NCBI RefSeq assembly: GCF_009827445.1
Contig: NZ_WTYI01000001.1
Coordinates: 310,001 to 374,000, forward strand
Reading direction: 5' to 3'
DNA: 64,000 nt
Origin: Qipengyuania aquimaris
Lineage (GTDB): Bacteria > Pseudomonadota > Alphaproteobacteria > Sphingomonadales > Sphingomonadaceae
This document shows, piece after piece, positions 1 through 8,461 of the stretch; within the stretch, counting starts at the first letter, position 1; every line of letters starts with the position of its first letter. The position numbers and the translations under genes are program-made. The notes under the pieces were generated by a model. It had not been told where the DNA came from. It saw only the letters and a list, made by a program, of their open reading frames with translations, and searched no databases.

Positions 1-33
1 ATAGTCTTTCCTCTCCTTGCGACTCCAATCTGC

Positions 34-47
34 AATGTTACAACATT
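34..47. promoter_or_regulatory. Palindrome AATGTTACAACATT, possible operator
   Basis: Six-base arms flank a two-base centre in a gene-free, AT-richer stretch. It lies about 16 bases upstream of a minus-strand Shine-Dalgarno-like sequence at the window edge. The size and symmetry suit a dimeric helix-turn-helix repressor. I cannot name the regulator. Confidence 0.35.
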
Positions 48-134
48 ACACCAAAAAGGCAAGGCGCACGGATTCGGAGCCCAAGGCGAGGGGACCCGCG
101 CGGTCGGGAAAGGTATGAATTTTCAGACGATTGA

Positions 135-156
135 GGGCGCCAAACGAATGGCGCCC
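135..156 (-). terminator. Possible terminator hairpin after the alpha/beta hydrolase
   Basis: A perfect 8-base-pair inverted repeat (GGGCGCCA, six-base loop, TGGCGCCC) begins ten bases past the stop of the minus-strand hydrolase gene. The T-tract on the minus strand is poor, so it may be a weak intrinsic terminator or only an mRNA-stabilising hairpin. Confidence 0.4.
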
Positions 157-165
157 GTCACCGGA

Positions 166-822
166 TCACTTGATCGGGCAGCTCGGATCGAGGCGGAAGT
201 CGAGGTAGTTGTCGACCGACTTCATCAGCTCTTCTTGCTCGTTCTCGAAGAAGTGGTTCGCACGCGGGATTTCTTCGTGGTGCACGGTGATGTGCTTTTG
301 CGTGCGCAGCTTTTCGACGAGCTTGGTGACCGCGCCCGGCTGTACGACCGTGTCCTGCGCGCCGTGGATGAAGATGCCGCTGGCGGGGCAGGGTGCCAGG
401 AACGAGAAATCATACATGCTGGCAGGAGCACCGATGCTGATCCAGCCGCGGATTTCCGGGCGGCGCATGAGCAGCTGCATGCCGATCAGCGAGCCGAAGC
501 TTACGCCTGCAACCCAGGTGACCGATGCATCGGGATGGACCTGCTGCACCCAGTCGAGCGCGCTCGCCGCATCGGACAATTCGCCGATGCCGTTGTCGAA
601 GCTGCCCTGGCTGCGGCCGACGCCGCGGAAATTGAAGCGCAGGGTGGCAAAGCCGCGATTGACGAAGGTCTTGTAGAGCCGCTGCGTGATCTGCTCGTTC
701 ATGGTGCCGCCGCCCTGCGGGTGCGGGTGGAGGATCATCGCCACGGGCGCGCGCGGACGCGGTGCGGGAGAGAAACGGCCTTCGAGGCGGCCTTCGGGGC
801 CGGGAAAGATCACGGTCGGCAT
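166..822 (-). CDS. Alpha/beta hydrolase, dienelactone-hydrolase-like
   Basis: This 218-residue cytoplasmic alpha/beta hydrolase has a nucleophile elbow GVSFG at residues 106-110 (Ser108), and Asp158 (HGAQD) and His190 (RANHFF) fit the rest of the triad. The N-terminal HPHPQGGGTMNE segment is typical of a small family of proteobacterial hydrolases of unknown substrate. The start chosen is the ATG before PTVIFPGPEG; a longer frame to 918 adds residues that do not look like part of the family. It is transcribed divergently from the desulfurase genes. The substrate cannot be told from sequence. Confidence 0.85.
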   Translation of the reverse strand: MPTVIFPGPEGRLEGRFSPAPRPRAPVAMILHPHPQGGGTMNEQITQRLYKTFVNRGFATLRFNFRGVGRSQGSFDNGIGELSDAASALDWVQQVHPDASVTWVAGVSFGSLIGMQLLMRRPEIRGWISIGAPASMYDFSFLAPCPASGIFIHGAQDTVVQPGAVTKLVEKLRTQKHITVHHEEIPRANHFFENEQEELMKSVDNYLDFRLDPSCPIK

Positions 823-948
823 GGGGAGGTGTACCCTGTCGGAAATTTTCGATGGCGCAGGCCGGATATGGCTTGCGCGAGGTTGCGCGCTATATAGGGT
901 TTCGCTGCGAAATCGCAATTATATTGAGCACGTCCCGTCAAGACACGA

Positions 949-1995
949 ATTTATCTCGATCATGCCGCCACCACGCCGCTGCGCCCCGAAGCGCGCGCCG
1001 CAATGGACGAAGGCTTCGACCTCTGGGCCAATCCGAGCAGTCCGCATGCCGAGGGACGCAAGGCCCGCGCCGCGCTGGAAGATGCCCGCGAGCGGGTGAA
1101 ACAGGCGCTCGGCTGGGAGGGGGAGGTGATTTTCACCTCCGGCGCGAGCGAGGCGGCGGCGCTGGCATTGGGTCACGCGAAAGCTGGAGCACGGCTGGTG
1201 TCGGCGGTGGAACATGATGCAATCCTCAAGGCTGCCCCCGATGCCGAGAGGCTGCCTGTCTTGGACGATGGTCAGCTCGACCTTAAAGTCCTGCAGGAGG
1301 CTATCGATCGTGAGCGGCCACTGGTAGCAGTACAGCAGGTCAACTCCGAGACCGGAAATCGGCAAGTCGTCGACATCATCCACCAATATGTGACCGATGC
1401 TGGAGGATTGTTACTGTCCGATGCAGCCCAGTCGGAAGGTAAGCTGACACTACTGCCGTGCGATATGGCGATCATCTCCGCGCACAAATTCGGCGGCCCC
1501 ATTGGCGTCGGCGCACTTCTTTTGAAGGATTTTGCCATGCTCGAGCCGGCTGGCGGTCAGGAGCGTGGCTATCGTCGCGGCACCGAGAACCTGCCCGGCG
1601 TGCTCGGCATGGCGGCGGCGCTGGAGGCTTGCGACGATCCCTATTTCGACCCGGCCATCCTCAAACCGCTCGACCAGCTCGCACAGGAATGCCGCGAGCT
1701 GGGCGGCACGTGGCTCTCCGACCGCCTTTCGGACCCCACGCCCTATATCCGCGCCATCGCCATGCCCAAGATGAGCGGCAGCGCGCAGGTCATGCGCTTC
1801 GACATGGCGGGCATCTCGGTCTCGCAAGGCAGCGCCTGTTCAAGCGGCACGATGAAGACCAGCCACGTCCTCCAGGCCATGCAGGTCGAACCCGAGGTGG
1901 CCGATCGCACCATTCGCGCCAGTTTCGGCTGGAACACCACCCGCGAAGAAGTGGAACGCTTCTGCGAGGTATGGCTTGAATTGGCGAAGGCATGA
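949..1995 (+). CDS. Cysteine desulfurase, NifS/IscS-like (non-standard start)
   Basis: A class-V aminotransferase-fold PLP enzyme expected to release sulfur from cysteine for Fe-S cluster or thio-cofactor assembly. Counting from codon 949, the PLP lysine is Lys180 (SAHKFGG) and the catalytic cysteine is Cys297 (QGSACSSG). The conserved N-terminus YLDHAATTPLRPEA is encoded from 952, but the frame there has no ATG, GTG or TTG: the in-frame stop is at 925-927 and the first ATG is at 1003, inside the fold. I therefore place the start at ATT 949 with low certainty; GTC at 937 is one base from a GTG that would also fit. At about 348 residues it is slightly short for the family. A second desulfurase and a ferredoxin follow. 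Confidence 0.75.
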   Translation: MYLDHAATTPLRPEARAAMDEGFDLWANPSSPHAEGRKARAALEDARERVKQALGWEGEVIFTSGASEAAALALGHAKAGARLVSAVEHDAILKAAPDAERLPVLDDGQLDLKVLQEAIDRERPLVAVQQVNSETGNRQVVDIIHQYVTDAGGLLLSDAAQSEGKLTLLPCDMAIISAHKFGGPIGVGALLLKDFAMLEPAGGQERGYRRGTENLPGVLGMAAALEACDDPYFDPAILKPLDQLAQECRELGGTWLSDRLSDPTPYIRAIAMPKMSGSAQVMRFDMAGISVSQGSACSSGTMKTSHVLQAMQVEPEVADRTIRASFGWNTTREEVERFCEVWLELAKA

Positions 1996-2212
1996 CGTTC
2001 ATCGCGACTGCCTGCGCCGCCAATCCCTTTCCTACTCCGGAACGACGGGCCACGATCCGATCCATGATGAATTCAGTTCTCCTGCGCACAAGGCAGCAAG
2101 GTGTCACCCTGGTGGCTCGTGCGAAAAATCCCGCAATTCCGGGCGTCTTGAGGCATTCCGAGCGGGTGACAGGGTGTAAACTTCGTCGCCTTTGCCCGGC
2201 GCAGGTAGCGGC

Positions 2213-3319
2213 ATGATCTACCTTGACTACCAGGCCACGACCCCGCTCGCCTCCGAAGCGCGCGATGCCATGATGCGCTGGCTCGACGGGCCGGGCGGCA
2301 CCGGATTCGGCAATGCGCACAGCCCGCACAAGATCGGCCGCGAGGCCAAGGCCGCGATCGAATTCGCGCGCGACCAGGTGGCGGCTCTGTTTCCGGCAGG
2401 CGGGAAGGTGATCTTCACCTCCGGCGCGACCGAGGCGCTCAACCTCGCCATTCGCGGCACGCGGGCAAGGGACGGGGGTGGCGGAACCGTCAGCGTGTCC
2501 GCCATCGAACATTCCGCCGTGCTCGATACCGCGAAGGATGCGGGCAAGTGCCATGTGCTGAACGTCGCCAAGGACGGACAGTGCAACACCAAGCAGGACC
2601 TGCCGCAGGATACCCGGCTGGTCTGCCTCATGCAGGTCAATAACGAGATCGGTGTGATCCAGCCCACGGTCGAGTGGCACCGCAAGGCGAAGGAGAACAA
2701 CGCGCTCTACCTGTGCGATGCGGTGCAGGCCTATGGCAAGATAGAAGTTACCGGCGCAGACATGATCGCCATCAGCGCGCATAAGTTCCACGGGCCGAAA
2801 GGCGTGGGTGCCTTGTGGGTGCGCGACGGGGTCGATTTGCACGAAGTCCAGACCGGCGGCGGACAGGAATTCGGCCTACGCTCCGGCACGCTCTCGCCCG
2901 CGCTGATTGCGGGAATGGGCGCTGCCGCTGCGGAAGCCAAGGACCGCATGGAGCAGGATGCCGAGCACGTGCAGAAGCTCTGGAAGCGGGCGACCGAGAT
3001 CTTCGACAAGTGGGAACTCAACGGCAGTGCCGAAGCGCGCTATCATGGCAACCTCAATATTCGTCCGCGCGGCCCCAATGGCGGCGGCCTCGATGTGGGC
3101 CGGTTGATGAGCGAGTGCCGCAACGTGATGTTTTCGGCAGGGTCCGCCTGCGCGAGCGGGTCGGGGCGCACCAGCCATGTGCTCGAAGCGATCGGCCTGC
3201 CGAAAAAGCTCGCCAAGGCGTCCATCCGGCTCGGCTTCGGGCGCTACACCACACTCGAAGAAATCGAGGAAGCAGGCCGCATCATCAACGAGGCAGCACA
3301 GGCGCAGGGATCGCTATGA
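2213..3319 (+). CDS. Cysteine desulfurase, NifS/IscS-like
   Basis: A 368-residue PLP-dependent cysteine desulfurase. It starts MIYLDYQATTPL, has the PLP lysine at Lys191 (SAHKFHGPKG) and the persulfide-forming Cys313 in SAGSACASGSG. The ATG at 2213 is chosen because it places the conserved YLDYQATTP at the extreme N-terminus; a TTG 21 bases upstream is possible. The stop overlaps the ATG of the ferredoxin gene (ATGA), so the two are translationally coupled. It is clearly a paralogue of the preceding gene, with the same active-site layout but different loop sequences. IscU- or SufBCD-type scaffolds are not in the window, so the acceptor is unknown. Confidence 0.9.
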   Translation: MIYLDYQATTPLASEARDAMMRWLDGPGGTGFGNAHSPHKIGREAKAAIEFARDQVAALFPAGGKVIFTSGATEALNLAIRGTRARDGGGGTVSVSAIEHSAVLDTAKDAGKCHVLNVAKDGQCNTKQDLPQDTRLVCLMQVNNEIGVIQPTVEWHRKAKENNALYLCDAVQAYGKIEVTGADMIAISAHKFHGPKGVGALWVRDGVDLHEVQTGGGQEFGLRSGTLSPALIAGMGAAAAEAKDRMEQDAEHVQKLWKRATEIFDKWELNGSAEARYHGNLNIRPRGPNGGGLDVGRLMSECRNVMFSAGSACASGSGRTSHVLEAIGLPKKLAKASIRLGFGRYTTLEEIEEAGRIINEAAQAQGSL

Positions 3320-3645
3320 AGGTCGTTTTTCACACTACCGAGGGCAAGCGGGTGGAAGCCGAAGGCAATGCGGACGACAGCCTGCTGCGCGTGGCGCAGG
3401 CGGCAGGCATGCCGCTGGAAGGTACGTGCGAAGGGCAGATGGCCTGTTCCACCTGTCATGTGGTCGTCGATGCGGAATGGTTCGACCGGCTGCCCGAAGC
3501 GAGCGAGGAGGAGGAAGATATGCTCGACCTTGCCGCAGGCGTGCGCCGGACCAGCCGGCTTTCCTGCCAGATCGTGCTTGAGGACGACCTCGACGGACTT
3601 AGCGTGGCGATCCCTGCCGAAAGCCACGACATGAGCCGGGGCTAA
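3316..3645 (+). CDS. ISC-type [2Fe-2S] ferredoxin
   Basis: A 109-residue adrenodoxin-type ferredoxin. The cluster ligands are visible as Cys38, Cys44 and Cys47 (C-x5-C-x2-C in GTCEGQMACSTC) plus Cys84 (RLSCQI). Such proteins pass electrons in Fe-S assembly or to P450-type oxygenases; coupling to two desulfurase genes by a 4-base overlap points to the Fe-S role. An acidic stretch at residues 62-68 (ASEEEED) is typical of the partner-docking surface. It ends convergent with the MscS gene, with overlapping stop codons. Confidence 0.93.
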   Translation: MKVVFHTTEGKRVEAEGNADDSLLRVAQAAGMPLEGTCEGQMACSTCHVVVDAEWFDRLPEASEEEEDMLDLAAGVRRTSRLSCQIVLEDDLDGLSVAIPAESHDMSRG

Positions 3646-5330
3646 CCCGCCTCGTCCATGCGCACCTCGCGTTCGCGCGGGATGTAGGCGGGGACGGGTT
3701 CGTTGCCTGCCGCCGCGTCCATCCTGGAGGCTGCTGCCAGCATGTGTTCGCGAAGGCGGCAATGCATCGCCCAGCCGACCTTGGGATCGACGGCGCGGAC
3801 CATGAAGCGCACGACCATCGCCTTGGCATTCTGGTCGATGACTTCGCAAACGGCATCTTCGGGATCGATGACGTCGTCGTCGTTCTCGATGAATTGGGAG
3901 AAGGGTTCGCGCAATGCCTCCACATCGGCGCGATTGTCGAGTTCCAGCTCGACATGCATCATCAGGCTCGCGTCTTTCTTGGTCCAGTTCTCGAAGCTTT
4001 CGCTGGTGAAGGCGCTGACGGGTGCGATGACGCGGCGCTCGTCCCAGGTGCGCAGGCGCAAGTGGGTGAAGCCGATCTTCTCGACGTAGCACCACTGGCC
4101 ATCGTAATGGACCGCATCGCCGATCCGCGCGGTCTGGGCGAAGGCGATCTGGACGCTCGCCATGATGTCGCCCAGCACCTTGCGCGCGGCGAAGACGAGG
4201 ACGAGGCCCATTACCCCGGCCGACGCGATAATGGAAAAGCCCAGCGTGGTGGAGATATTGCTGGCCACCAGCAGGAAGCCGGCACCCGCCAGCAATAGCG
4301 CCGCAGTAATGATCCGCCGGATCGCGCTGAGCTTGGTGTAGAAGTTGCGGTCCTCGTTGTTCTCGGGCGCCTCGAGTTTTGTCGTCCGGCGATCGGTGGC
4401 GAAATCGAACAGCGCCTCGATCACGGAGAGCGCGATGCCGAGGATGGCGGCAACGATCAGGATGAGCTGGAGCGGGTCGAGCAGGTCGCGCACCGGACCG
4501 GAGAGGCGGAAGAAGGTCTCCCTGACGAGCGCGATGGTCCCGGCAAAGGCCAGCAGCGTCGCGGGCAGGTGAACCGCGCTCACGACACCGTGCCGCTTGG
4601 TTTCCTCGTCCAGTCGCTTGCGCCATTTGTTGAGGGCGAAATAGGTCAGCGCCGCGGCCAGCGCACCGACCAGCAGGATGATGGGCAAGGCGATGACCTC
4701 CCACCAAGCCAGTGTCCAGAACGCCTGCTTGCGCAACGGTGCCGGCAGCATCTCCTCGAACGCGGTCGGGCCGTAGACTTCGTAGAGCGCGGGGACATTG
4801 TCGACGGTCTGGCGACTGAACACCCAGAGCGGCTCCCCATCAGGGGCCTGGACGCGGGCGATGCGGATGGGGACCGACCGTTTGTCCAGCGCCAGCCTGC
4901 CGATAGTGATGGAACGGCGCGGCACGCCTGCCATCGGGTCTTCGCTGCTGGTCGCGGTATCGACCGCGTCGGGGCGGTCGGGCAGGGCGGTCCAGTCCAC
5001 TGGGACGGAGCGATGGACGAGATCGTACAGCTTCGCCGCCAGATCCTGTGGGTCGCCGCCGGCAATATTGGCCATGTCGAGCCCGGCGGCGGCGCTTTCC
5101 CAGTCGCCCGCTTCGCCAGCCGCGAGAAAGCTTTCCATAAGCCCCATCGGGGTGTCGAGATCGAGCGGCGCGGTCGGCCCGGCCTCGAATTCGAGTTGCT
5201 CTACCTCGTAGACGTAAGGCTCGCTATCCTCCGCAACTGCGATGCCTTGCGCCATGACGGGAGCCGCAGACAAACCGATGGCGGCAAGCAACAGGATCAG
5301 GATCATGCGAAGCGGTGATTGTTTCCCCAT
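3642..5330 (-). CDS. Mechanosensitive channel, MscS family
   Basis: A 562-residue inner-membrane protein with an N-terminal signal sequence ending near PVMAQG, a periplasmic domain of about 170 residues, four or five hydrophobic helices between roughly residues 190 and 390, and then the MscS pore and beta domain (ASAGVMGLVLVFAARKVLGD, followed by the IGDAVHYDGQWCYVEKIGFTH-type beta region, shortened here). It is expected to open on membrane tension during osmotic downshock. The start is taken at the ATG before GKQSPLRM, ahead of the signal peptide; a longer frame to 5387 crosses a terminator hairpin and is unlikely. Confidence 0.85.
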   Translation of the reverse strand: MGKQSPLRMILILLLAAIGLSAAPVMAQGIAVAEDSEPYVYEVEQLEFEAGPTAPLDLDTPMGLMESFLAAGEAGDWESAAAGLDMANIAGGDPQDLAAKLYDLVHRSVPVDWTALPDRPDAVDTATSSEDPMAGVPRRSITIGRLALDKRSVPIRIARVQAPDGEPLWVFSRQTVDNVPALYEVYGPTAFEEMLPAPLRKQAFWTLAWWEVIALPIILLVGALAAALTYFALNKWRKRLDEETKRHGVVSAVHLPATLLAFAGTIALVRETFFRLSGPVRDLLDPLQLILIVAAILGIALSVIEALFDFATDRRTTKLEAPENNEDRNFYTKLSAIRRIITAALLLAGAGFLLVASNISTTLGFSIIASAGVMGLVLVFAARKVLGDIMASVQIAFAQTARIGDAVHYDGQWCYVEKIGFTHLRLRTWDERRVIAPVSAFTSESFENWTKKDASLMMHVELELDNRADVEALREPFSQFIENDDDVIDPEDAVCEVIDQNAKAMVVRFMVRAVDPKVGWAMHCRLREHMLAAASRMDAAAGNEPVPAYIPREREVRMDEAG

Positions 5331-5371
5331 GCATTCCACAATGCTTGCGCGCCGCCATGGGTCCGAAAACG

Positions 5372-5401
5372 AAAAACCCCGCCGCATCGCTGCGGCGGGG
5401 T
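5372..5401 (-). terminator. Rho-independent terminator of the PfpI gene
   Basis: An 11-base-pair GC-rich stem (ACCCCGCCGCA / TGCGGCGGGGT, 5376-5386 and 5391-5401) with a four-base loop is followed on the minus strand by a T-run. It sits about 30 bases after the stop of the minus-strand DJ-1/PfpI gene and before the MscS gene, so it separates the two transcripts. Confidence 0.85.
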
Positions 5402-5431
5402 CTTCCTCACCCCTCGAGAGTGATTTACCGG

Positions 5432-5989
5432 TTAGGCGCTTTCGAGTTCGCGCTTCTCGACCGTTTCACCGAGCATTTCGATGAGGGCCTTGCTGAATGC
5501 CGGAATGTCATCGGGGTTGCGGCTGGTAATGATGTTGCCATCGACCACCGCTTCCTGGTCGACCACGGTTGCGCCTGCGTTCTTCAGGTCAGTGCGGATC
5601 GAGGGCCATGCGGTGACCGTCTTGCCCTTGATGAGATCGGCTTCGGCGAGCAGCCACGGCGCGTGGCAGATCGCTGCGATCGGCTTGCCGGCCATGTCGA
5701 ATTCGCGAACGATCGCAATCGCACGCTCGTTCATGCGCAGGATGTCGGGGTTCATCTGTCCGCCCGGCAGGAGCAATGCGTCGTAGCCCGAACAATCGGA
5801 AATCTCGTCGACCGTCTTCTCTACGGCAACACTGTCGCCCCAATCCTTCTGGTCCCAACCCTTGATTTCGCCCTTTTCGAGACTCACGACGGTGGTTTCG
5901 AAACCGGCGTCTTCGAGGTTGGCCTTCGGCTTCATCAGTTCCGACTGTTCAAAGCCGTTGGTGGCGAGGATCATGATGCGCTTTGTCAT
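5432..5989 (-). CDS. DJ-1/PfpI family protein (YajL/PfpI-like)
   Basis: This 185-residue class-I glutamine-amidotransferase-like protein has the nucleophile-elbow cysteine Cys108 followed by His109 (AAICHAPW) and an acidic residue at Glu14 (GFEQSEL), the DJ-1 superfamily active-site set. Members of the PfpI branch are described as general-stress proteins with proposed protease or deglycase activity; which applies is not decidable here. The start at 5989 is supported by GGAG eight bases upstream. A GGAAC-N17-CGTT element lies 33 bases upstream of the start, consistent with control by the EcfG general stress sigma factor, and a strong terminator follows. Confidence 0.9.
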   Translation of the reverse strand: MTKRIMILATNGFEQSELMKPKANLEDAGFETTVVSLEKGEIKGWDQKDWGDSVAVEKTVDEISDCSGYDALLLPGGQMNPDILRMNERAIAIVREFDMAGKPIAAICHAPWLLAEADLIKGKTVTAWPSIRTDLKNAGATVVDQEAVVDGNIITSRNPDDIPAFSKALIEMLGETVEKRELESA

Positions 5990-6021
5990 AAGGTAACTCC
6001 TTGATTTCGTGTTACCCATGC

Positions 6022-6047
6022 AACGCGTGGGGACAGCGCTGCGTTCC
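6022..6047 (-). promoter_or_regulatory. Candidate EcfG (general stress sigma) promoter
   Basis: Read on the minus strand, GGAAC (6047-6043) is followed after 17 bases by CGTT (6025-6022), matching the alphaproteobacterial EcfG consensus GGAAC-N16-17-CGTT. It lies 33 bases before the start of the PfpI gene, a family often found in stress regulons. About one match by chance is expected in a window this size, so the position carries most of the weight. Confidence 0.6.
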
Positions 6048-6087
6048 GTACTGACAGCCGAGCCGTGGCTCTGATAGGGCAGGGCGT

Positions 6088-8385
6088 ATGGCCACTACCG
6101 ATCTTGATGATTCTGGCGTCGATCCGTTCGACGCGATCGTTGATGCACCTTTCGATTCCGCCCTGTCGGAACGCTATCTCGTCTATGCGCTGAGCACGAT
6201 TACCGCGCGTTCGCTGCCCGACCTTCGCGACGGGTTGAAGCCGGTTCACCGCCGCTTGCTGTGGACCATGCGCCAGCTGAAGCTGGATCCATCGAGCGGC
6301 TTCAAGAAGTCCGCCCGCGTGGTCGGCGAAGTCATCGGTAAGTACCACCCGCACGGCGACACCGCCGCCTATGACGCGATGGTCCGTCTCGCCCAGGATT
6401 TCGCGCTGCGCTATCCATTGGTCGAAGGGCAGGGCAACTTCGGCAATATCGACGGCGATAACGCCGCGGCTTACCGTTATACCGAAGCGCGCCTGACCAA
6501 GACCGCGATGCGCCTGATGGAAGGCTTGGACGCGGGCACCGTCGACTTCATCCCGACCTACAATAACGAGGAAGAAGAACCGGAAATCATGCCGGGTCTC
6601 TTTCCCAACCTGCTCGCCAACGGTGCCAGCGGGATCGCGGTGGGCATGGCGACCAACATCCCCTCGCATAATGTCGCCGAAATCGTGGATGCGACGCTCG
6701 AAGTGATCGACAATCCCCACGTCGAACACCCGCGCCTGATGGAACTGTTCAAGGGGCCGGACTTCGCCACAGGCGGGGTCGTTCCCGAAAGCGCGGATAC
6801 GATCAGCCATGCCTATGAAACGGGACGCGGGTCGTTCCGCGTCCGTGGGCGATTCCATGCGGAAGAGGCGGAGAAAGCCGAAGATCGCGAAGCGGGCATC
6901 GAGCGGCTGGGCGGCGGCCAGTGGCAACTGGTCATTTCCGAAATTCCCTACCAGGTCGCCAAGGGCAAGCTGATCGAGCAGATCGCACAAGCGATCGCCG
7001 ACAAGAAGCTGCCGATCCTGGAGGACGTGCGCGACGAAAGCGACGAGTCCATCCGCATCGTGCTGGTGCCGCGCAGCCGCAATGTCGATCCCGAGCTGTT
7101 AAAGGAGAGCATCTACAAGCTCACCGACATGGAAACGCGTTTCGGCCTCAACCTCAACGTGCTGAATGCCAGCCGCACGCCGATGGTCATGGGTCTGAAG
7201 GAACTGCTCGAAAACTGGATCGCCAGCCAGATCGACATCCTCCAGCGCCGCAGCCGCCACCGGCTTGAACAGATCGCCAAGCGGCTAGAGCTGGTCGAAG
7301 GCTACATAATCGCCTTCCTCAACCTCGACCGCGTGATCGAAATCATCCGGACCGAGGACGAGCCGAAGCCGGTGATGATGGAAGAGTTCAAACTTACCGA
7401 CCGGCAGGCCGAAGCGATCCTCAACATGCGCCTGCGGTCCTTGCGCAAGCTGGAAGAGATGCAGCTGCGCAATGAGAAAGACGAGCTGCTGAAAGAACAG
7501 GACGAGCTCGAGAAACTGCTCGGCTCCCCGGCCCGCCAGCGCACGCGCCTGAAGCGCGACCTCAACACCTTGCGCAAGGAATACGGACCCGAAACCGATC
7601 TCGGCCGCCGCCGCACGACCATCGAAGAGGCTGCCCCGGCAGTCGAATTCAGCATGGACGCGATGATCGAGAAGGAGCCGGTTACGGTCATCCTTTCGCA
7701 AAAAGGATGGGTACGCGGGGCCAAGGGGCACCTGCCGCTGGATCAGGAATTCAAGTATAAGGAAGGCGACGGTCCGGCCTTCGTCCTCCACGCTCAAACG
7801 ACCGACAAGCTGTTGCTGGTCGGGGCCGACGGACGGGTCTTTACGCTGGGCGCGGACAAGCTGCCCGGTGCGCGCGGGTTCGGTGAACCGGTCCGCAACA
7901 CCCTCGACATCGAGGCGAGTACGCAGATCGCGGCGGTCATCGTCCATCGCGAAGGGCAGGAAGTGCTTCTTGCCGCCGATACCGGAAAGGGTTTTGCCGC
8001 CACCACCGACGCGATGCTGGCCGAAACCCGCAAGGGCCGCCAGGTCGTCAATCTCAAGGGCGATGCGAAGCTGGTCGTGGCGCGGACTATCGAGCAAGGG
8101 CACGACCATGTCGCGGTCGTCGGCGACAATCGCAAGCTGGTGGTTTTCAACCTCGAAGAACTGCCGCGGCTTGCCAAGGGGCAGGGCGTGAAGCTGCAAA
8201 GCTATCGCGATGGCGGCTTGTCGGATGCGACCACGTTCAAGCTCGAGGAAGGGCTTAGCTGGACGATGGGCGGCAAGGGCGACCGGACCCGGACCGAAGG
8301 CGATATGTGGCAGTGGAAGGTCGCGCGTGGCGGCGCAGGGCGCCTCCCGCCGCAAGGCTTCCCGCGCGACAACCGGTTCGGATAG
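6088..8385 (+). CDS. parC: DNA topoisomerase IV subunit A
   Basis: A 765-residue type IIA topoisomerase A subunit that decatenates daughter chromosomes with ParE. The winged-helix region carries the quinolone-resistance segment [14 protein letters not shown] (Thr92 and Asp96 where E. coli ParC has Ser80 and Glu84), and the catalytic tyrosine is Tyr131 in YRYTEARL with the adjacent Arg. A coiled-coil section follows at about 440-510, then a degenerate C-terminal beta-pinwheel. The length and absence of a GyrA-box (QRRGGKG) favour ParC over GyrA. It stands alone, divergent from the PfpI gene. Confidence 0.95.
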   Translation: MATTDLDDSGVDPFDAIVDAPFDSALSERYLVYALSTITARSLPDLRDGLKPVHRRLLWTMRQLKLDPSSGFKKSARVVGEVIGKYHPHGDTAAYDAMVRLAQDFALRYPLVEGQGNFGNIDGDNAAAYRYTEARLTKTAMRLMEGLDAGTVDFIPTYNNEEEEPEIMPGLFPNLLANGASGIAVGMATNIPSHNVAEIVDATLEVIDNPHVEHPRLMELFKGPDFATGGVVPESADTISHAYETGRGSFRVRGRFHAEEAEKAEDREAGIERLGGGQWQLVISEIPYQVAKGKLIEQIAQAIADKKLPILEDVRDESDESIRIVLVPRSRNVDPELLKESIYKLTDMETRFGLNLNVLNASRTPMVMGLKELLENWIASQIDILQRRSRHRLEQIAKRLELVEGYIIAFLNLDRVIEIIRTEDEPKPVMMEEFKLTDRQAEAILNMRLRSLRKLEEMQLRNEKDELLKEQDELEKLLGSPARQRTRLKRDLNTLRKEYGPETDLGRRRTTIEEAAPAVEFSMDAMIEKEPVTVILSQKGWVRGAKGHLPLDQEFKYKEGDGPAFVLHAQTTDKLLLVGADGRVFTLGADKLPGARGFGEPVRNTLDIEASTQIAAVIVHREGQEVLLAADTGKGFAATTDAMLAETRKGRQVVNLKGDAKLVVARTIEQGHDHVAVVGDNRKLVVFNLEELPRLAKGQGVKLQSYRDGGLSDATTFKLEEGLSWTMGGKGDRTRTEGDMWQWKVARGGAGRLPPQGFPRDNRFG

Positions 8386-8386
8386 C

Positions 8387-8419
8387 AAAAAGGCCGGAAG
8401 CGCTTTCGCACTCCCGGCC
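8387..8419 (-). terminator. Terminator between parC and the convergent secreted-protein gene
   Basis: GGCCGG (8392-8397) pairs with CCGGCC (8414-8419), with further pairing inside. On the minus strand the stem is followed by TTTTT (plus A-run 8387-8391), so it terminates the minus-strand gene ending at 8462. It may also help to stop parC transcription, as it begins two bases after the parC stop. Confidence 0.8.
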
Positions 8420-8461
8420 CCTTGCGACCCTGAAACTGGGCTCAGGGAACTAGTAAAAGGC

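Larger units (their letters stand above)
1..165. other. Left-edge intergenic region with a palindrome
   Basis: No gene lies here. A perfect palindrome AATGTT-AC-AACATT sits at 34-47. On the minus strand a purine-rich Shine-Dalgarno-like stretch (AAGGAGAGG, plus positions 10-18) lies at the very edge, so a minus-strand gene probably starts just left of the window. In that case the palindrome would lie in its promoter or operator. This is inferred from spacing only. Confidence 0.4.

Noticed and set aside
115-897. A long plus-strand open frame opposite the alpha/beta hydrolase
   Set aside because: It has no family features and mirrors the hydrolase gene, whose triad and N-terminus are clear on the other strand.
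1992-2216. A 74-codon open frame between the two desulfurases
   Set aside because: It overlaps both neighbours, has an implausible composition and no ribosome-binding site; treated as leader DNA.
3244-4707. A 487-codon minus-strand frame antisense to the ferredoxin and overlapping mscS
   Set aside because: Arg/His/Gly-rich sequence typical of a shadow frame in GC-rich DNA.
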